Positions 11,767-20,871 of a stretch of DNA of 64,000 nt are shown here, piece after piece. Each line of letters opens with the position of its first letter. The first letter of the stretch is position 1. The notes below the pieces were generated by a model that was given only the letters and a program-made list of their open reading frames with translations, had not been told where the DNA came from and did no database searches. The DNA comes from Natronincola ferrireducens (lineage in GTDB: Bacteria > Bacillota > Clostridia > Peptostreptococcales > Natronincolaceae). The stretch covers positions 62,001 through 126,000 of the forward strand of contig NZ_FNFP01000004.1 of the NCBI RefSeq assembly GCF_900100845.1, read 5' to 3'. Made by a program: the position numbers and the translations under genes.

Positions 11767-13308
11767 TTATTCAAAGTATACAGTCCATAGCTCATGATGT
11801 CCTGCGGGATGGTTTTTGAAGCCCTTGACATTATTTCGAATACCTGTAAGCTCTTCTCCAGTCCATGTGAAAATCCAAGGAGCTTCATTACGAACAATTT
11901 CTTGTACCTCCATGTAAGCAGCCTCTCTAGTAGCAGGGTCAACATTTACTCTTGCTAAATCCAGCAATTCATCAACCCGTTCGTTGGTATAGAAGGTTCT
12001 ATTACCAGCGTCCCCATGGGTTTTTGAATGGAACAAAGGATATAGACCATAATCTGGATCGCCTGTAACTGTTACCCAGCCAAGAATAAACATATCATGC
12101 TCTCCAGCAGCAGTAGCCTCTAGATAAGCACCCCAATCCATAATGCTTACCTCAGCCTCTATATTGATATCCTTTAATTGATTCTGTAAAATTTCAGCGA
12201 TATCTATCCGCTGTTGATTTTGATTGGTCCAGATTGTTGTTTTAAAGCCGTCTTCCAATCCCGCTTCCTTCATTAATTCTTTAGCTTTTTCAACATCATA
12301 ACCATAGGACTTTAGGTTTTGATTAGAAGCCCAAACGTTTCCTCCTAGAGGACCCCTTGATGGTTCACCAGTACCTAGATATACCACCTCTACAATAAGG
12401 TCCATATCTACAGCATAATTAATAGCCTGACGGACTCTAACATCATTAAATGGTTCTTTTCCAGCGTTGAAACCAACATAAGTAGTAGCTAGGTTCATAT
12501 CCCTAACCATTTCTAAGTCAGAATGATTTGCAACTCTATCTACATCAGTGGCAATGATATCATAAGCGATATCTATACCTTCAGTTTCCAGCTCGATGGT
12601 TCTATTTCCATCTTCAGCAATAGCTTTAAAGATTACCTTTTCAATTTTAGCTTTGTTGGATTCGTCATAGTAATCCTCAAATCTAACGAGTTCAATGGTT
12701 TCTCCAACAACCCAATTTTCTAATTTGTAGGGACCAGTACCTACTGGATACTGGCTGTAATCCTCGCCAGCTTCGGTAACAGCCTTTTCATTTAAGATAC
12801 CAGTAGCTGTATGAGCCAAATGAGCTAGTAATGGTGCAAAGGGCTCATTAGTTGCTATTCTAATGGTATAGGGATCAATTACCACAATACCATCTGGGTT
12901 AATGGCCCCCACAATATGGGATACATGGGAGGAGCCCAGGGCTCTTTTTAATGTAAAGGCAACATCATCGGCAGTTAGCTCTTCACCATTATGAAACTTA
13001 ACTCCTTGCCTTAGCTTAAATTCAAAGGTTAGTTCGTCAATTGCCTCCCAGCTTTCAGCCAAGCCAGGTTGTAATTCCATATCTTCATTTTGATTGACTA
13101 ATGTACTATAAATTTGTCTCATAACTCTAGATGATGCTTGATCATTGTTTGCATGAGGATCTAATACTACTGCATCAGATCGTTGGGCAATAATCAGAGG
13201 CTTTGTTTCTACAGGTGCATCCTCAGATTTACCACCACACCCAGTAACTATTAATGTAATAACCATTAGCAAGGCTGTAAAAATAATCAAGTTTTTTTTC
13301 TTCATCAT
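11767..13308 (-). CDS. peptide-type ABC transporter substrate-binding lipoprotein
   Basis: 513-residue extracellular binding protein of the SBP_bac_5 (DppA/OppA) family and first gene of the minus-strand operon. It starts with KKK, a hydrophobic segment and the lipobox VTGC, so it should be cleaved and lipid-anchored. The mature part has family landmarks: LDPHANNDQASSRVMRQIYSTL near the N-terminus, YPVGTGPYKLENW in the middle and VRQAINYAVD. ATG 13308 (or the next ATG) is preferred over 13329 because AAAGGGGG lies just upstream of it. The ligand is unknown; family members bind di- or oligopeptides, glutathione, nickel or opines. Confidence 0.94.
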   Translation of the reverse strand: MMKKKNLIIFTALLMVITLIVTGCGGKSEDAPVETKPLIIAQRSDAVVLDPHANNDQASSRVMRQIYSTLVNQNEDMELQPGLAESWEAIDELTFEFKLRQGVKFHNGEELTADDVAFTLKRALGSSHVSHIVGAINPDGIVVIDPYTIRIATNEPFAPLLAHLAHTATGILNEKAVTEAGEDYSQYPVGTGPYKLENWVVGETIELVRFEDYYDESNKAKIEKVIFKAIAEDGNRTIELETEGIDIAYDIIATDVDRVANHSDLEMVRDMNLATTYVGFNAGKEPFNDVRVRQAINYAVDMDLIVEVVYLGTGEPSRGPLGGNVWASNQNLKSYGYDVEKAKELMKEAGLEDGFKTTIWTNQNQQRIDIAEILQNQLKDINIEAEVSIMDWGAYLEATAAGEHDMFILGWVTVTGDPDYGLYPLFHSKTHGDAGNRTFYTNERVDELLDLARVNVDPATREAAYMEVQEIVRNEAPWIFTWTGEELTGIRNNVKGFKNHPAGHHELWTVYFE

Positions 13309-13351
13309 AAAAATTCCCCCTTTAAACATTAATATATTTTTTAGGCCAATA

Positions 13352-13395
13352 GGAAATTATAAGTTTTGTACAATTGTAGAGAACTGATAATTTCC
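13352..13395 (-). promoter_or_regulatory. inverted repeat upstream of the peptide-transport operon
   Basis: GGAAATTAT (13352-13360) and ATAATTTCC (13387-13395) form a perfect 9-base inverted repeat, extended after one mismatch by AGTT/AACT. The minus strand reads TATAAT inside the arm nearer the gene, which could be a -10 box. It is a candidate operator or leader hairpin. The regulator is unknown. Confidence 0.45.
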
Positions 13396-13814
13396 GTAAT
13401 TGGTTTTAAATAAGCAGATGACCCAAATTTTCAAGTTGGAGTCAGCCCCTTACTTGTAAAGATAAATAAAGTAAAGCTTGTAATATTTTTATGTCCAAAG
13501 GGGAGATTATAGAATAAAAATTAAAAACAGATTTTATAGATGCTTATAAATTCTTTCCTTAAATATTTTTTGAAAAAGCCTTCAAAAACCTCATCCAACA
13601 AAGCTCTATATCCTTAAATAATAAATAAAAACATTATTAAATAGGGGATTAGTTATTAAGGGCTATTGTCCAAGGTGTTTATCGAAACAAGTAGAAAAAG
13701 CCATGGAAAATGGCTATAAAAATTTCCATTTACACACAAAATTATTGAATTTAACGTATAATAAAAATAACACAGTAATTAAAGTAATAGGTCAATAAAG
13801 GAGGGAAGGGATAT
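13396..13814. other. divergent intergenic region
   Basis: About 420 AT-rich bases between the minus-strand transporter and the plus-strand patatin gene. The only structure seen is a small hairpin, GCCAT (13700-13704) with ATGGC (13710-13714). There is no small gene with a ribosome-binding site and no recognisable RNA. The promoter of the patatin gene should lie here, perhaps with TATAAT near 13758. Confidence 0.4.
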
Positions 13815-15035
13815 ATGCTAGGTTTGACTTTGGAGGGTGGTGGATCAAAGGGAGCTTATCAGATAGGGGCGTGGCAGGCTTTTAGGGAGTTAGGCATAGA
13901 ATTCCAAGGAATTACCGGAACATCGGTAGGAGCTTTAAATGGAGCCCTAATGATTCAGGAGGACTTTGAAAACGCCTATGACCTATGGAGCAACATCACC
14001 CCCCACATGGTAATGGATATAGATGATAGAATTTATGAAATGCTTTCAGGACATCAGTTGAATGCCGCCAATATACATATTATCCTAGAAGAAATAGGGA
14101 GATTTATTAAGGGCTTTGGTTTTGATACAAAACCTTTAGAAAAATTAGTGCACCAAACAATGGATGAAGAAAGAATTAGGCGATGCAGGAAGGACTTTGG
14201 ATTCGTAACCGTCTCCTTAACGGAGTTTAAGCCTTTAGAAATTTTCAAAGAAGAAGTTCCACTAGGTAAAATGGCAGATTATCTCATAGCATCCTCTTAT
14301 CTTCCCATTTTCAAATCAAAAAAATTAGATGGGAAGAAGTTTTTAGATGGAAGCTTTTACAACAACCTACCAATAGATATGTTATATAATAGAGGCTACA
14401 AAAAAATTATTGCTGTCCGTCTGTTAAGCAGAGGTAGAATTAAAAAAATAGAGAAGGAAGACTTAGAGGTTATCTATATACAACCTACTCAGGATTTAGG
14501 TAATATTTTAGATTTTACCCAAAATCGATCCCATTATAATATGAAGTTGGGGTATTTCGATACCCTGAGGGTGTTTAAACAATTAATGGGTAAAAGGTAT
14601 TATATCAAGGAAGGGATTAAAGAAGAAGAGGCACTAAAGCTATTAATGAACTTGGAGGAGGAAGCTATTAAATCGTTGGGGAAGCTATATGGTCTATCTC
14701 CCCATAAAGGTACTAATAGGTTGCTTCTTGAAGACATTGTGCCTAAATGGATAGGATTAATGGGATTAGAAGAGGATTGTAAATATAAGGATGTTATTGT
14801 GGGTCTAGTGGAGGCTATAGGAGATTATAACAAAGTAGATCCTTTTCATATTTATACTCTGCCTGAGCTATTAGGAAAGGGCTTTAATGCTTATGGACAT
14901 AGGGATGAAATAGAGGAGGATAGAGGTAGAAGTGTGCTTTTTAAAAAAGAACTTTTATTAAAACTCAATAAAGACAAATTATTAGAGGAGACAATAAAAG
15001 TTGTTTTGAAATATCATCACAATCTTAAATTATAG
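13815..15035 (+). CDS. patatin-like phospholipase family protein
   Basis: 406 residues. The first about 200 form a patatin domain, with oxyanion loop GGGSKG at 8-13, the nucleophile motif GTSVG with Ser37, and the second catalytic residue Asp178 in LDGSFYNNLP. These proteins hydrolyse acyl esters of phospholipids or neutral lipids with a Ser-Asp dyad. The C-terminal half (after about residue 210) is less recognisable and mostly helical and charged. No signal peptide is seen, so it acts in the cytoplasm or on the inner membrane face. The start follows AAAGGAGGGAAGG. It lies 100 bases upstream of cardiolipin synthase, so both may act in membrane phospholipid turnover; that link is inference. 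Confidence 0.88.
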   Translation: MLGLTLEGGGSKGAYQIGAWQAFRELGIEFQGITGTSVGALNGALMIQEDFENAYDLWSNITPHMVMDIDDRIYEMLSGHQLNAANIHIILEEIGRFIKGFGFDTKPLEKLVHQTMDEERIRRCRKDFGFVTVSLTEFKPLEIFKEEVPLGKMADYLIASSYLPIFKSKKLDGKKFLDGSFYNNLPIDMLYNRGYKKIIAVRLLSRGRIKKIEKEDLEVIYIQPTQDLGNILDFTQNRSHYNMKLGYFDTLRVFKQLMGKRYYIKEGIKEEEALKLLMNLEEEAIKSLGKLYGLSPHKGTNRLLLEDIVPKWIGLMGLEEDCKYKDVIVGLVEAIGDYNKVDPFHIYTLPELLGKGFNAYGHRDEIEEDRGRSVLFKKELLLKLNKDKLLEETIKVVLKYHHNLKL

Positions 15036-15134
15036 GCAAGAAAAATTAAACAAAGCAAGTTCAAACCCATATTTTATCTTCTGGGCATTTCAAGTTTTAA
15101 TTAAGTTCCATTATAACAAAAGGAGGGATGGAGG

Positions 15135-16574
15135 ATGGATATTTTAAGTATATTTACTACACTTTTTACCATTACAACGATATTAGTTAGCATATTAATC
15201 ATACTGGACAATCGTAATCCCTCTAGAACGGTGGCATGGCTTTTGGCTTTGATTTTCCTTCCAGTTGTGGGTATGTTTTTATATTTATATATAGGACAAA
15301 ACCATAGGAAAAAGAAAACATTTATTAAAAAACGAAAGCAGGATTACAAGGTGGTTCATAGCTTGCTACAGCATCAGCTTATTTTCACAGGATATGGAGA
15401 ATTTCTGAAAAAAAATTTTTTAGACACCCGTGGTAAGGTAGCACCCCTTTTAATAAACAACTCCGAGGCACCTATGACAATAAACAATGAAGCCACTGTA
15501 CTAATTAATGGCTATGAAACCTTTAGAGAAATGCTAAAGGCAATTAACAAAGCAGAACATCACATTCACATGGAATATTTTATTATAAAGGACAGTGATA
15601 TAGGAAGAAGGTTCCAGCGGGCTTTAATCAGAAAGGCTAAGGAGGGGATAGAGGTACGGGTGATTTATGATGCCGTCGGTTGCTGGAAGCTAAAGGAGGA
15701 ATTTTTAAAGCCTCTTAGGGAGGCTGGGGTAAAATTAAAAATTTTTCTACCGGTTACGTTGCCTTTTTTTGGAAGTAGATTAAACTATAGGAATCATAGA
15801 AAAATCCTTGTGGTCGATGGAAGGGTTGGCTTTGTTGGAGGACTAAATATAGGGGATGAATATCTTGGAAAAAAGAAAAAAATGGGGTTTTGGAGGGATA
15901 CTCATCTAAAGATCCGAGGGGAAGGGGTATATCTACTTCAGGTAATTTTTTTAAGGGACTGGTTTTTTGTGGAGGGAGAAGAATTGGAAAGTCCTATTTA
16001 CTTTCCTAAGCAGGGGATTTGCGGTCAGCAGATGATACAAATTACCTCCAGTGGACCTGATTCCTATTGGAATTCTATCCATCAAGCCTATTTTGCAGCT
16101 ATCGCCTCAGCTAATAAAAAAGTCTACATCACTACCCCTTACTTAGTTCCTGATGAAAGTATATTAATGGCACTAAAGACCGCTGCTATTCGAGGAATTG
16201 ATGTAAGGATTTTGTTACCAGGAAGGCCTGATCATCGAACAGTTTTTTGGGCATCAAAATCCCATTTTGAGGAATTATTGGAGGCAGGTGTTAAAATTTA
16301 TCAATATCAAAAAGGCTTTGTCCACAGCAAGATATTTATTGTTGATGATAACTTTGCATCCATTGGTACTGCCAACTTAGACATTCGTAGTCTTCAATTA
16401 AACTTTGAAGTTAATGCTTTTTTATATGACGAAGCTATTGTTAAAACACTAAAAACCTGCTTTTATCAAGATATTAACCACAGCAAGGAAATTATACTAG
16501 AGGAGTACAATAAAAGGCCCTTTAGTCATCGGGCCAAGGAATCAATTGCTAGATTATTTTCCCCAATACTGTAG
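15135..16574 (+). CDS. cls: cardiolipin synthase
   Basis: 479 residues, the normal length for bacterial Cls. Two N-terminal membrane segments (about 5-30 and 34-57) are followed by two phospholipase D domains. The HKD motifs are HRKILVVDGRVGFVGG from about residue 221 and HSKIFIVDDNFASIGTANLD from about 397. The enzyme joins two phosphatidylglycerols to give cardiolipin and glycerol at the membrane. The start ATG follows GGAGGGATGGAGG. A strong terminator follows. It probably forms a unit with the patatin gene upstream. Confidence 0.95.
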   Translation: MDILSIFTTLFTITTILVSILIILDNRNPSRTVAWLLALIFLPVVGMFLYLYIGQNHRKKKTFIKKRKQDYKVVHSLLQHQLIFTGYGEFLKKNFLDTRGKVAPLLINNSEAPMTINNEATVLINGYETFREMLKAINKAEHHIHMEYFIIKDSDIGRRFQRALIRKAKEGIEVRVIYDAVGCWKLKEEFLKPLREAGVKLKIFLPVTLPFFGSRLNYRNHRKILVVDGRVGFVGGLNIGDEYLGKKKKMGFWRDTHLKIRGEGVYLLQVIFLRDWFFVEGEELESPIYFPKQGICGQQMIQITSSGPDSYWNSIHQAYFAAIASANKKVYITTPYLVPDESILMALKTAAIRGIDVRILLPGRPDHRTVFWASKSHFEELLEAGVKIYQYQKGFVHSKIFIVDDNFASIGTANLDIRSLQLNFEVNAFLYDEAIVKTLKTCFYQDINHSKEIILEEYNKRPFSHRAKESIARLFSPIL

Positions 16575-16610
16575 GACAGTTGACTAGGTCAACTGCCTTA
16601 GATCAACCTA

Positions 16611-16633
16611 AAAAACCGCCAAAGGCGGTTTTT
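16611..16633. terminator. bidirectional terminator between cls and superoxide reductase
   Basis: AAAAACCGCC, loop AAA, GGCGGTTTTT serves both converging genes. A second perfect hairpin, CAGTTGAC/GTCAACTG, lies just before it at 16577-16595. Confidence 0.92.
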
Positions 16634-16636
16634 CTG

Positions 16637-17011
16637 TTACTCTACAGTAATTTCTTTATTGTTTTCCCATACACCATGGATGTTACAGTAACTAACAGCA
16701 TAGATGGTACCAGATTTATTTAATTTAACCTTTGTTGCGCCGGCAGGCTCAGAGAAATTGCCACCTTCACCATGGGCAGTAAATTTAAACTCAGCTAATT
16801 CAACTGGGAATTTACCCCCATCTTGGAAAAAGAAGACTTTCACCCAAGAAATATAATGCTCTAAAGTATTAGGATGAGGGATTTCATCGCCAATAGACAC
16901 TCTTAAATCAAAGGTTTCCCCGGCTTTTACTTTTTCTGGGGCATGGATAACAGGAACGTGTTTTTCACCCTTCCAATCTCCTGATTGTAAAAATTCACCA
17001 AAGCTTTTCAT
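16637..17011 (-). CDS. superoxide reductase (neelaredoxin / class II type)
   Basis: 124 residues, the length of the one-iron superoxide reductases that lack the N-terminal desulforedoxin domain. The enzyme reduces superoxide to peroxide without making oxygen, using electrons from rubredoxin or a similar donor. All Fe(His)4Cys ligands are visible: His18 in EKHVP, His46 and His52 in HPNTLEH, Cys109 and His112 in CNIH. Glu16 and Lys17, which steer superoxide, are present. The residue after His52 is Tyr, where many homologues have a second His. It is a single gene with a good AGGAGG site, and a marker of anaerobic life with oxygen defence. Confidence 0.94.
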   Translation of the reverse strand: MKSFGEFLQSGDWKGEKHVPVIHAPEKVKAGETFDLRVSIGDEIPHPNTLEHYISWVKVFFFQDGGKFPVELAEFKFTAHGEGGNFSEPAGATKVKLNKSGTIYAVSYCNIHGVWENNKEITVE

Positions 17012-17171
17012 AAAATGATTCCTCCTTTTTTAAATAAACTCTTTCCTACACTATTTATAACCAAATTTCTAACAATGTAACAAAAAATTTATAAATACAC
17101 TGTAAATATTTTGCCAAGGCCTCTGTTAAATAGCACTGTTGATTTTTAGGGGCATATATCTATAGAAAAGA

Positions 17172-17196
17172 GGCTGCTTATGTTAAATAAGCAGCC
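17172..17196 (-). terminator. terminator after argH
   Basis: GGCTGCTTA (17172-17180) and TAAGCAGCC (17188-17196) form a perfect 9-base stem. On the minus strand it is followed by TCTTTTC. Confidence 0.75.
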
Positions 17197-17238
17197 CCAA
17201 CCTATAATCTATAAATTTTTTCAAGGAAGATTTAATAT

Positions 17239-18624
17239 TTAAACAGATTGAATAAAGCTTTTGCCTACTACAATTTGGCGCTTTACTTCACTTCTGGCAG
17301 TGCCACCAAAGGTTTTTCTGCGATCTACCGCCAGCTGAGGACATAGTATATCATAAACATCATTTTCAAAGGCAGAACAGTAGATTTTCCATTCTTCCAA
17401 AGATAAATCCTCAAAGATCTTATTGTTTTTGATACAATATTGAACGATATTTCCTACAATTCCGTGGGTATCCCTAAAGGGAATACCCTTTAAGACTAGA
17501 TATTCTGCTATATCTGTAGCTAATAAAAATCCTTTGTTTAAATGTTGACGGATGCTTTCTTCCTTTACTACGATGCCTTCAATAAGAGGTGTAAGAATGT
17601 CCAATATCATGTTGACGGTGTAAAGAGAATGAAAAACGGGGCGTTTGTCCTCCTGTAGATCTCTATTATAGGTGAGAGGAAGACCTTTTATATTTATCAT
17701 TAAATCATAAAGACTACTTAAAACACCACTGGTTTTACCCCTTGTTAACTCTAAGGCATCAGGGTTTTTCTTGTTAGGCATCATACTTGAACCAGTACAA
17801 AAATCATCAGGAAGCTCAATAAAATCAAACTCAGAGGTGCTCCATAAAATTAAGTCCTCACTCAATCCACTTGTATGCAGAGCAAAGGTAGAGGCAGCAA
17901 ATAAAAATTCCAGCAAATAATCCCTGTCTGACACAGTATCTAAGCTGTTTTCACTAGTAACAGCAAACTCCAACTCCTTCCTAGTGAACTCCCTATCCAA
18001 AGGCAGGGTGGAACCTGCTAAGGCGCCAGCACCTAAAGGATTTACATCTGTAGTTTCATAAGCATTGTTAAACCGTTTTAAGTCTCTGGCAAATTTCCAG
18101 AAATAAGCCATCCAATAATGACCTAAGGAAATAGGCTGGGCGTGCTGTAGATGGGTAAACCCAGGAACAACAATATCTATATCCTTTTCAGCTCTATGTA
18201 GTAAGATTTTTAAAAGAGATAGAACTTTATCCTCTAAATCCTTTAGAGCTTTTTTCATATGCAATCGATAATCTGTAGCCACCTGATCATTTCTAGACCG
18301 ACCAGTATGGATTTTTGCCCCCAAAGGTCCCAGCTTCTCAATTAATCTTGCTTCTAAATTCATGTGAACATCTTCTAGAGCAATCTTAGGGTGAAAGATA
18401 CCCTTTTCTATCTCTATCTCTATTTCCTCCAAGGCATTTAAAATATTATCTAACTCTATATTAGACAGAATACCGATATGATGCAGCATTTTTCCGTGGG
18501 CCCTGCTGCCCTGTAAATCTTCTTTATATAAATTCCAATCAACATCTAGAGACTGGCTATAGTTTTGCATAATTTCTGCTGGTGATCCAGCAAATCGACC
18601 GCTCCATAGAGCTTTATCCTTCAT
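17239..18624 (-). CDS. argH: argininosuccinate lyase
   Basis: 461 residues, the full normal length. It cleaves argininosuccinate to arginine and fumarate, the last step of arginine synthesis. Landmarks include WSGRFAGSPAEIMQNYSQS at the N-terminus, TGRSRNDQVATD, the substrate-binding HLQHAQP, and the fumarase/lyase signature GSSMMPNKKNPD. Upstream is AGGAGG and a 28-base palindrome (18639-18666) that could be a repressor site. argG is not next to it here. The gene stands alone, 40 kb from the arginine-degrading arc operon, so synthesis and breakdown are presumably under opposite control. Confidence 0.97.
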   Translation of the reverse strand: MKDKALWSGRFAGSPAEIMQNYSQSLDVDWNLYKEDLQGSRAHGKMLHHIGILSNIELDNILNALEEIEIEIEKGIFHPKIALEDVHMNLEARLIEKLGPLGAKIHTGRSRNDQVATDYRLHMKKALKDLEDKVLSLLKILLHRAEKDIDIVVPGFTHLQHAQPISLGHYWMAYFWKFARDLKRFNNAYETTDVNPLGAGALAGSTLPLDREFTRKELEFAVTSENSLDTVSDRDYLLEFLFAASTFALHTSGLSEDLILWSTSEFDFIELPDDFCTGSSMMPNKKNPDALELTRGKTSGVLSSLYDLMINIKGLPLTYNRDLQEDKRPVFHSLYTVNMILDILTPLIEGIVVKEESIRQHLNKGFLLATDIAEYLVLKGIPFRDTHGIVGNIVQYCIKNNKIFEDLSLEEWKIYCSAFENDVYDILCPQLAVDRRKTFGGTARSEVKRQIVVGKSFIQSV

Positions 18625-18638
18625 AAAATTGACCTCCT

Positions 18639-18666
18639 AATATATAGTATATTTATACTATATATT
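18639..18666. promoter_or_regulatory. 28-base palindrome upstream of argH
   Basis: AATATATAGTATA (18639-18651), TT, TATACTATATATT (18654-18666) is a perfect inverted repeat with 13-base arms, 15 bases from the argH start and inside the argH/dUTPase divergent region. It is a candidate repressor site. It is not a clear ArgR box, which would be expected to contain TGAAT-type half-sites. Confidence 0.6.
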
Positions 18667-18778
18667 ACATAAATATAAAAGTCAAGATAGTAGGATTTAG
18701 CCATAGTTTTTTTAAAGGGGTTATGCTACAATATTAAAAAGTAAGTTAAAGAAAACTTATATTGGGGAGAGATTTAAG

Positions 18779-19264
18779 ATGGATTTAAGTCAGTTATTTG
18801 ATATACAAACACAGCTGGATAGAACAATCATGGAGAACCACGGCCTATATGACAAAGATTTAGTGCCAGCTAAAGTCCTAGCATTACAAGTAGAGTTAGG
18901 AGAATTAGCCAATGAAACCCGATGCTTTAAATTTTGGAGTAAGAAGTCAGCTTCTCTAAAGTCAGTAATCCTAGAAGAATATGTAGATTGTTTACATTTC
19001 CTGTTAAGCATTGGTTTGGACTGCGGATTTCATGTGAAAAGGTTTGAAACAAATCCTAACAATTTAGATTTAATTCAGGAATTTCAAGAGGTATACAAAA
19101 AAAGCTGTGACTTTCTTGGATGTTTAAATCAAGAAAAATACGTAAAATTATTCGAAGAATTTTTAACTTTAGGAGAAAAATTAAATTTCACTTGGGAAGA
19201 GGTAGAAAAAGCTTATTTCATGAAAAATGAAATTAATCATCAAAGACAGGCAGAAGGGTATTAA
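18779..19264 (+). CDS. dUTP diphosphatase (all-alpha, MazG-like dUTPase)
   Basis: 161 residues of the dimeric all-alpha dUTPase family, which hydrolyses dUTP (and dUDP) to dUMP and keeps uracil out of DNA. The metal-binding helices are visible: LQVELGELANETRCFKFW carries the ExxE pair, and LEEYVDCLHFLLS carries the ExxD pair. The first residues, MDLSQLFDIQTQLD, are also typical. The start ATG follows GGGGAGAG. It is transcribed away from argH and ends before a strong shared terminator. Confidence 0.9.
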   Translation: MDLSQLFDIQTQLDRTIMENHGLYDKDLVPAKVLALQVELGELANETRCFKFWSKKSASLKSVILEEYVDCLHFLLSIGLDCGFHVKRFETNPNNLDLIQEFQEVYKKSCDFLGCLNQEKYVKLFEEFLTLGEKLNFTWEEVEKAYFMKNEINHQRQAEGY

Positions 19265-19406
19265 ACTATTTACACTCTCCATAAAACACTTTGTGTAGCC
19301 ACTAGCCAAGATATAAAAAAGCTTCTAGGAATCTTCAAGGGTTATTTAAGATAGTAGCTTTATATAAAAGCAAACAATTATAATAAAGTCCATCAGTTTT
19401 TTAGAT

Positions 19407-19450
19407 AAAAAGGGATAGAGTTAAGTAAAATTTAATCTCCATCCCTTTTT
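19407..19450. terminator. bidirectional terminator
   Basis: AAAAAGGGAT (19407-19416) pairs with ATCCCTTTTT (19441-19450), extended by GAG/CTC after one mismatch. It serves the dUTPase gene and the small minus-strand gene next to it. Confidence 0.88.
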
Positions 19451-19453
19451 AGA

Positions 19454-19660
19454 TTAATCTTCTATTTTATACTCGAAGGGATAAACCTCTTCAGGGTTTT
19501 TGTTTAACTTGTTTGCAAAGCCCTGAACATCAATTTCTTCTATTACATTATTACCCTTATGAATTTTGACATTCCATATATCCTTACCATTTTCCACTAA
19601 GAACTCAGCAGGATATTGACTACCATCAGCTAATGTTATTTTACCATGTTTCCAAGGCAT
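19454..19660 (-). CDS. conserved small protein of unknown function
   Basis: 68 residues from ATG 19660, nine bases after AAAGGAG. Two upstream start codons are too close to the site. The protein starts MPWKHGKITLADGSQYPAEF and ends in an acidic tail (EEVYPFEYKIED). It has no membrane segment and no cysteine, and reads like a small beta-rich domain. I do not recognise a family. The good ribosome-binding site and the shared terminator right after its stop support it being real. No function can be proposed. Confidence 0.7.
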   Translation of the reverse strand: MPWKHGKITLADGSQYPAEFLVENGKDIWNVKIHKGNNVIEEIDVQGFANKLNKNPEEVYPFEYKIED

Positions 19661-19748
19661 GTACATCAACTCCTTTCTAGATTATTCTTTACTACAGATC
19701 TAATCAATATGCCTTCTATTTATAGGAAAGATTTTGACGGATAAAAGA

Positions 19749-19777
19749 TTGATTCTTTTCTTGGACACTGCTAAAAT
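19749..19777 (+). promoter_or_regulatory. putative promoter of lrgA-lrgB pair
   Basis: TTGATT (19749-19754), 17 bases, TAAAAT (19772-19777), about 57 bases upstream of the lrgA-like start. Moderate match only. Confidence 0.45.
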
Positions 19778-19834
19778 AGTATAAACAATAGAGATTTTAT
19801 GGAAGGCTCTATAAATAGAAATGGAGGAATTTTT

Positions 19835-20185
19835 TTGACTTTATTAAGGCAGGTAGCTATTATTTTAGGAATTTGTTTAGCAGGTGAATTATTAAATAAT
19901 TTACTGAATATACCTATACCTGGAAACGTATTGGGGATGATTTTACTTTTACTATTGCTTGTAACAGGGGTTATTAAGCTGGAGATGATTGATAAAATAA
20001 CAAAATTTTTATTAGAGCACTTAGCTTTCTTTTTTGTACCAGCTGGTATAGGCTTGCTTAGCAATTTAGAACTTATAAAAGATCAGTGGTTTGCTATCAT
20101 TGTAACCATTACTATTTCCACCGTTCTTGTTATGGTGGTAACCGGCTTAACGGTGCAATTTTTAATGAGGAGATGGTCAGCGTAA
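19835..20185 (+). CDS. lrgA: CidA/LrgA family holin-like membrane protein
   Basis: 116 residues from TTG 19835, which has GGAGG seven bases upstream. The longer frame from ATG 19799 has no site. Four hydrophobic segments are visible, with the family motifs IPGNVLGMILLLLLL and LEHLAFFFVPAGIGLL. CidA/LrgA proteins form holin-like pores with LrgB partners. They have been linked to murein hydrolase control, cell death and, in some species, to pyruvate or glycolate transport. Its stop codon overlaps the start of the lrgB-like gene (TAATG), so the two are coupled. CidA and LrgA cannot be told apart by sequence alone. Confidence 0.9.
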   Translation: MTLLRQVAIILGICLAGELLNNLLNIPIPGNVLGMILLLLLLVTGVIKLEMIDKITKFLLEHLAFFFVPAGIGLLSNLELIKDQWFAIIVTITISTVLVMVVTGLTVQFLMRRWSA

Positions 20186-20871
20186 TGGAATATTTGAACA
20201 CACCCTACTTTGGCATTGTTTTATCCATTATCCTTTTTGAATTAGGATTGATTATTTATAAAAAAACCAAGATTTCCTTTTTAAATCCCCTCTTAATTGC
20301 GATACTGGGGGGTATTACATTTTTGGTGGTTTTTAATATTGATGTGGAATATTACAATAAAGGTGGCAGTCTAATTTTATTTTTCTTGGGACCAGCAACG
20401 GTTATTTTAGCTGTTCCCCTATATAAAAACTTAACTCTTTTAAAGGCCTATTTATTGCCTATTTTAGTGGGGGTTACAGTAGGCTGTATTACAGCTATTA
20501 CCAGTGTTATTGTCTTGACAAGGGTTTTTGATATTAATAGGGCTATAGCTGTCTCCTTAGTGCCTAAATCTGTTACAACACCTATAGGGATTGAGGTGTC
20601 CACAGCATTAGGAGGGATTCCTGGCATTACAGTGGGCTCCATTGTAGTAGCAGGAATCTTTGGTGCTGTTATAGCTCCCATCCTATGTCGAATTTTTAGA
20701 ATCAAAAACCCTGTCGCTGTGGGAATAGCTATTGGTACAGCTTCTCATGCAGCTGGAACCACTAGAGCTATTGAAATGGGAGAAACAGAGGGAGCCATGA
20801 GTGGCTTGGCCATAGGGATAGCTGGATTGATCACTGTATTAATGGTACCAGTTATTATGATGATGCTATAG
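20185..20871 (+). CDS. lrgB: LrgB/CidB family membrane protein
   Basis: 228 residues from ATG 20185, sharing one base with the lrgA stop; GAGGAG lies 12 bases upstream. The frame runs further upstream inside lrgA but without a fitting start. It is hydrophobic throughout, with the LrgB landmarks VSLVPKSVTTPIGIEVS, GGIPGITVGSIVVAGIFGAV and GTASHAAGTTRAIEMGE. It is the membrane partner of the LrgA-like protein in the same operon. Its stop codon lies inside the left arm of the following terminator. Confidence 0.92.
   Translation: MEYLNTPYFGIVLSIILFELGLIIYKKTKISFLNPLLIAILGGITFLVVFNIDVEYYNKGGSLILFFLGPATVILAVPLYKNLTLLKAYLLPILVGVTVGCITAITSVIVLTRVFDINRAIAVSLVPKSVTTPIGIEVSTALGGIPGITVGSIVVAGIFGAVIAPILCRIFRIKNPVAVGIAIGTASHAAGTTRAIEMGETEGAMSGLAIGIAGLITVLMVPVIMMML

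Noticed and set aside
12523-12723. Plus-strand frame inside the peptide-binding protein gene
   Set aside because: It is antisense to a well-supported lipoprotein gene and lacks a start signal.
13700-13714. GCCAT/ATGGC hairpin as a terminator or riboswitch
   Set aside because: A five-base stem without a T-run or other conserved elements; likely chance.
19265-19406. A further small gene after the dUTPase gene
   Set aside because: Only short frames with stops and no ribosome-binding site are present before the terminator.
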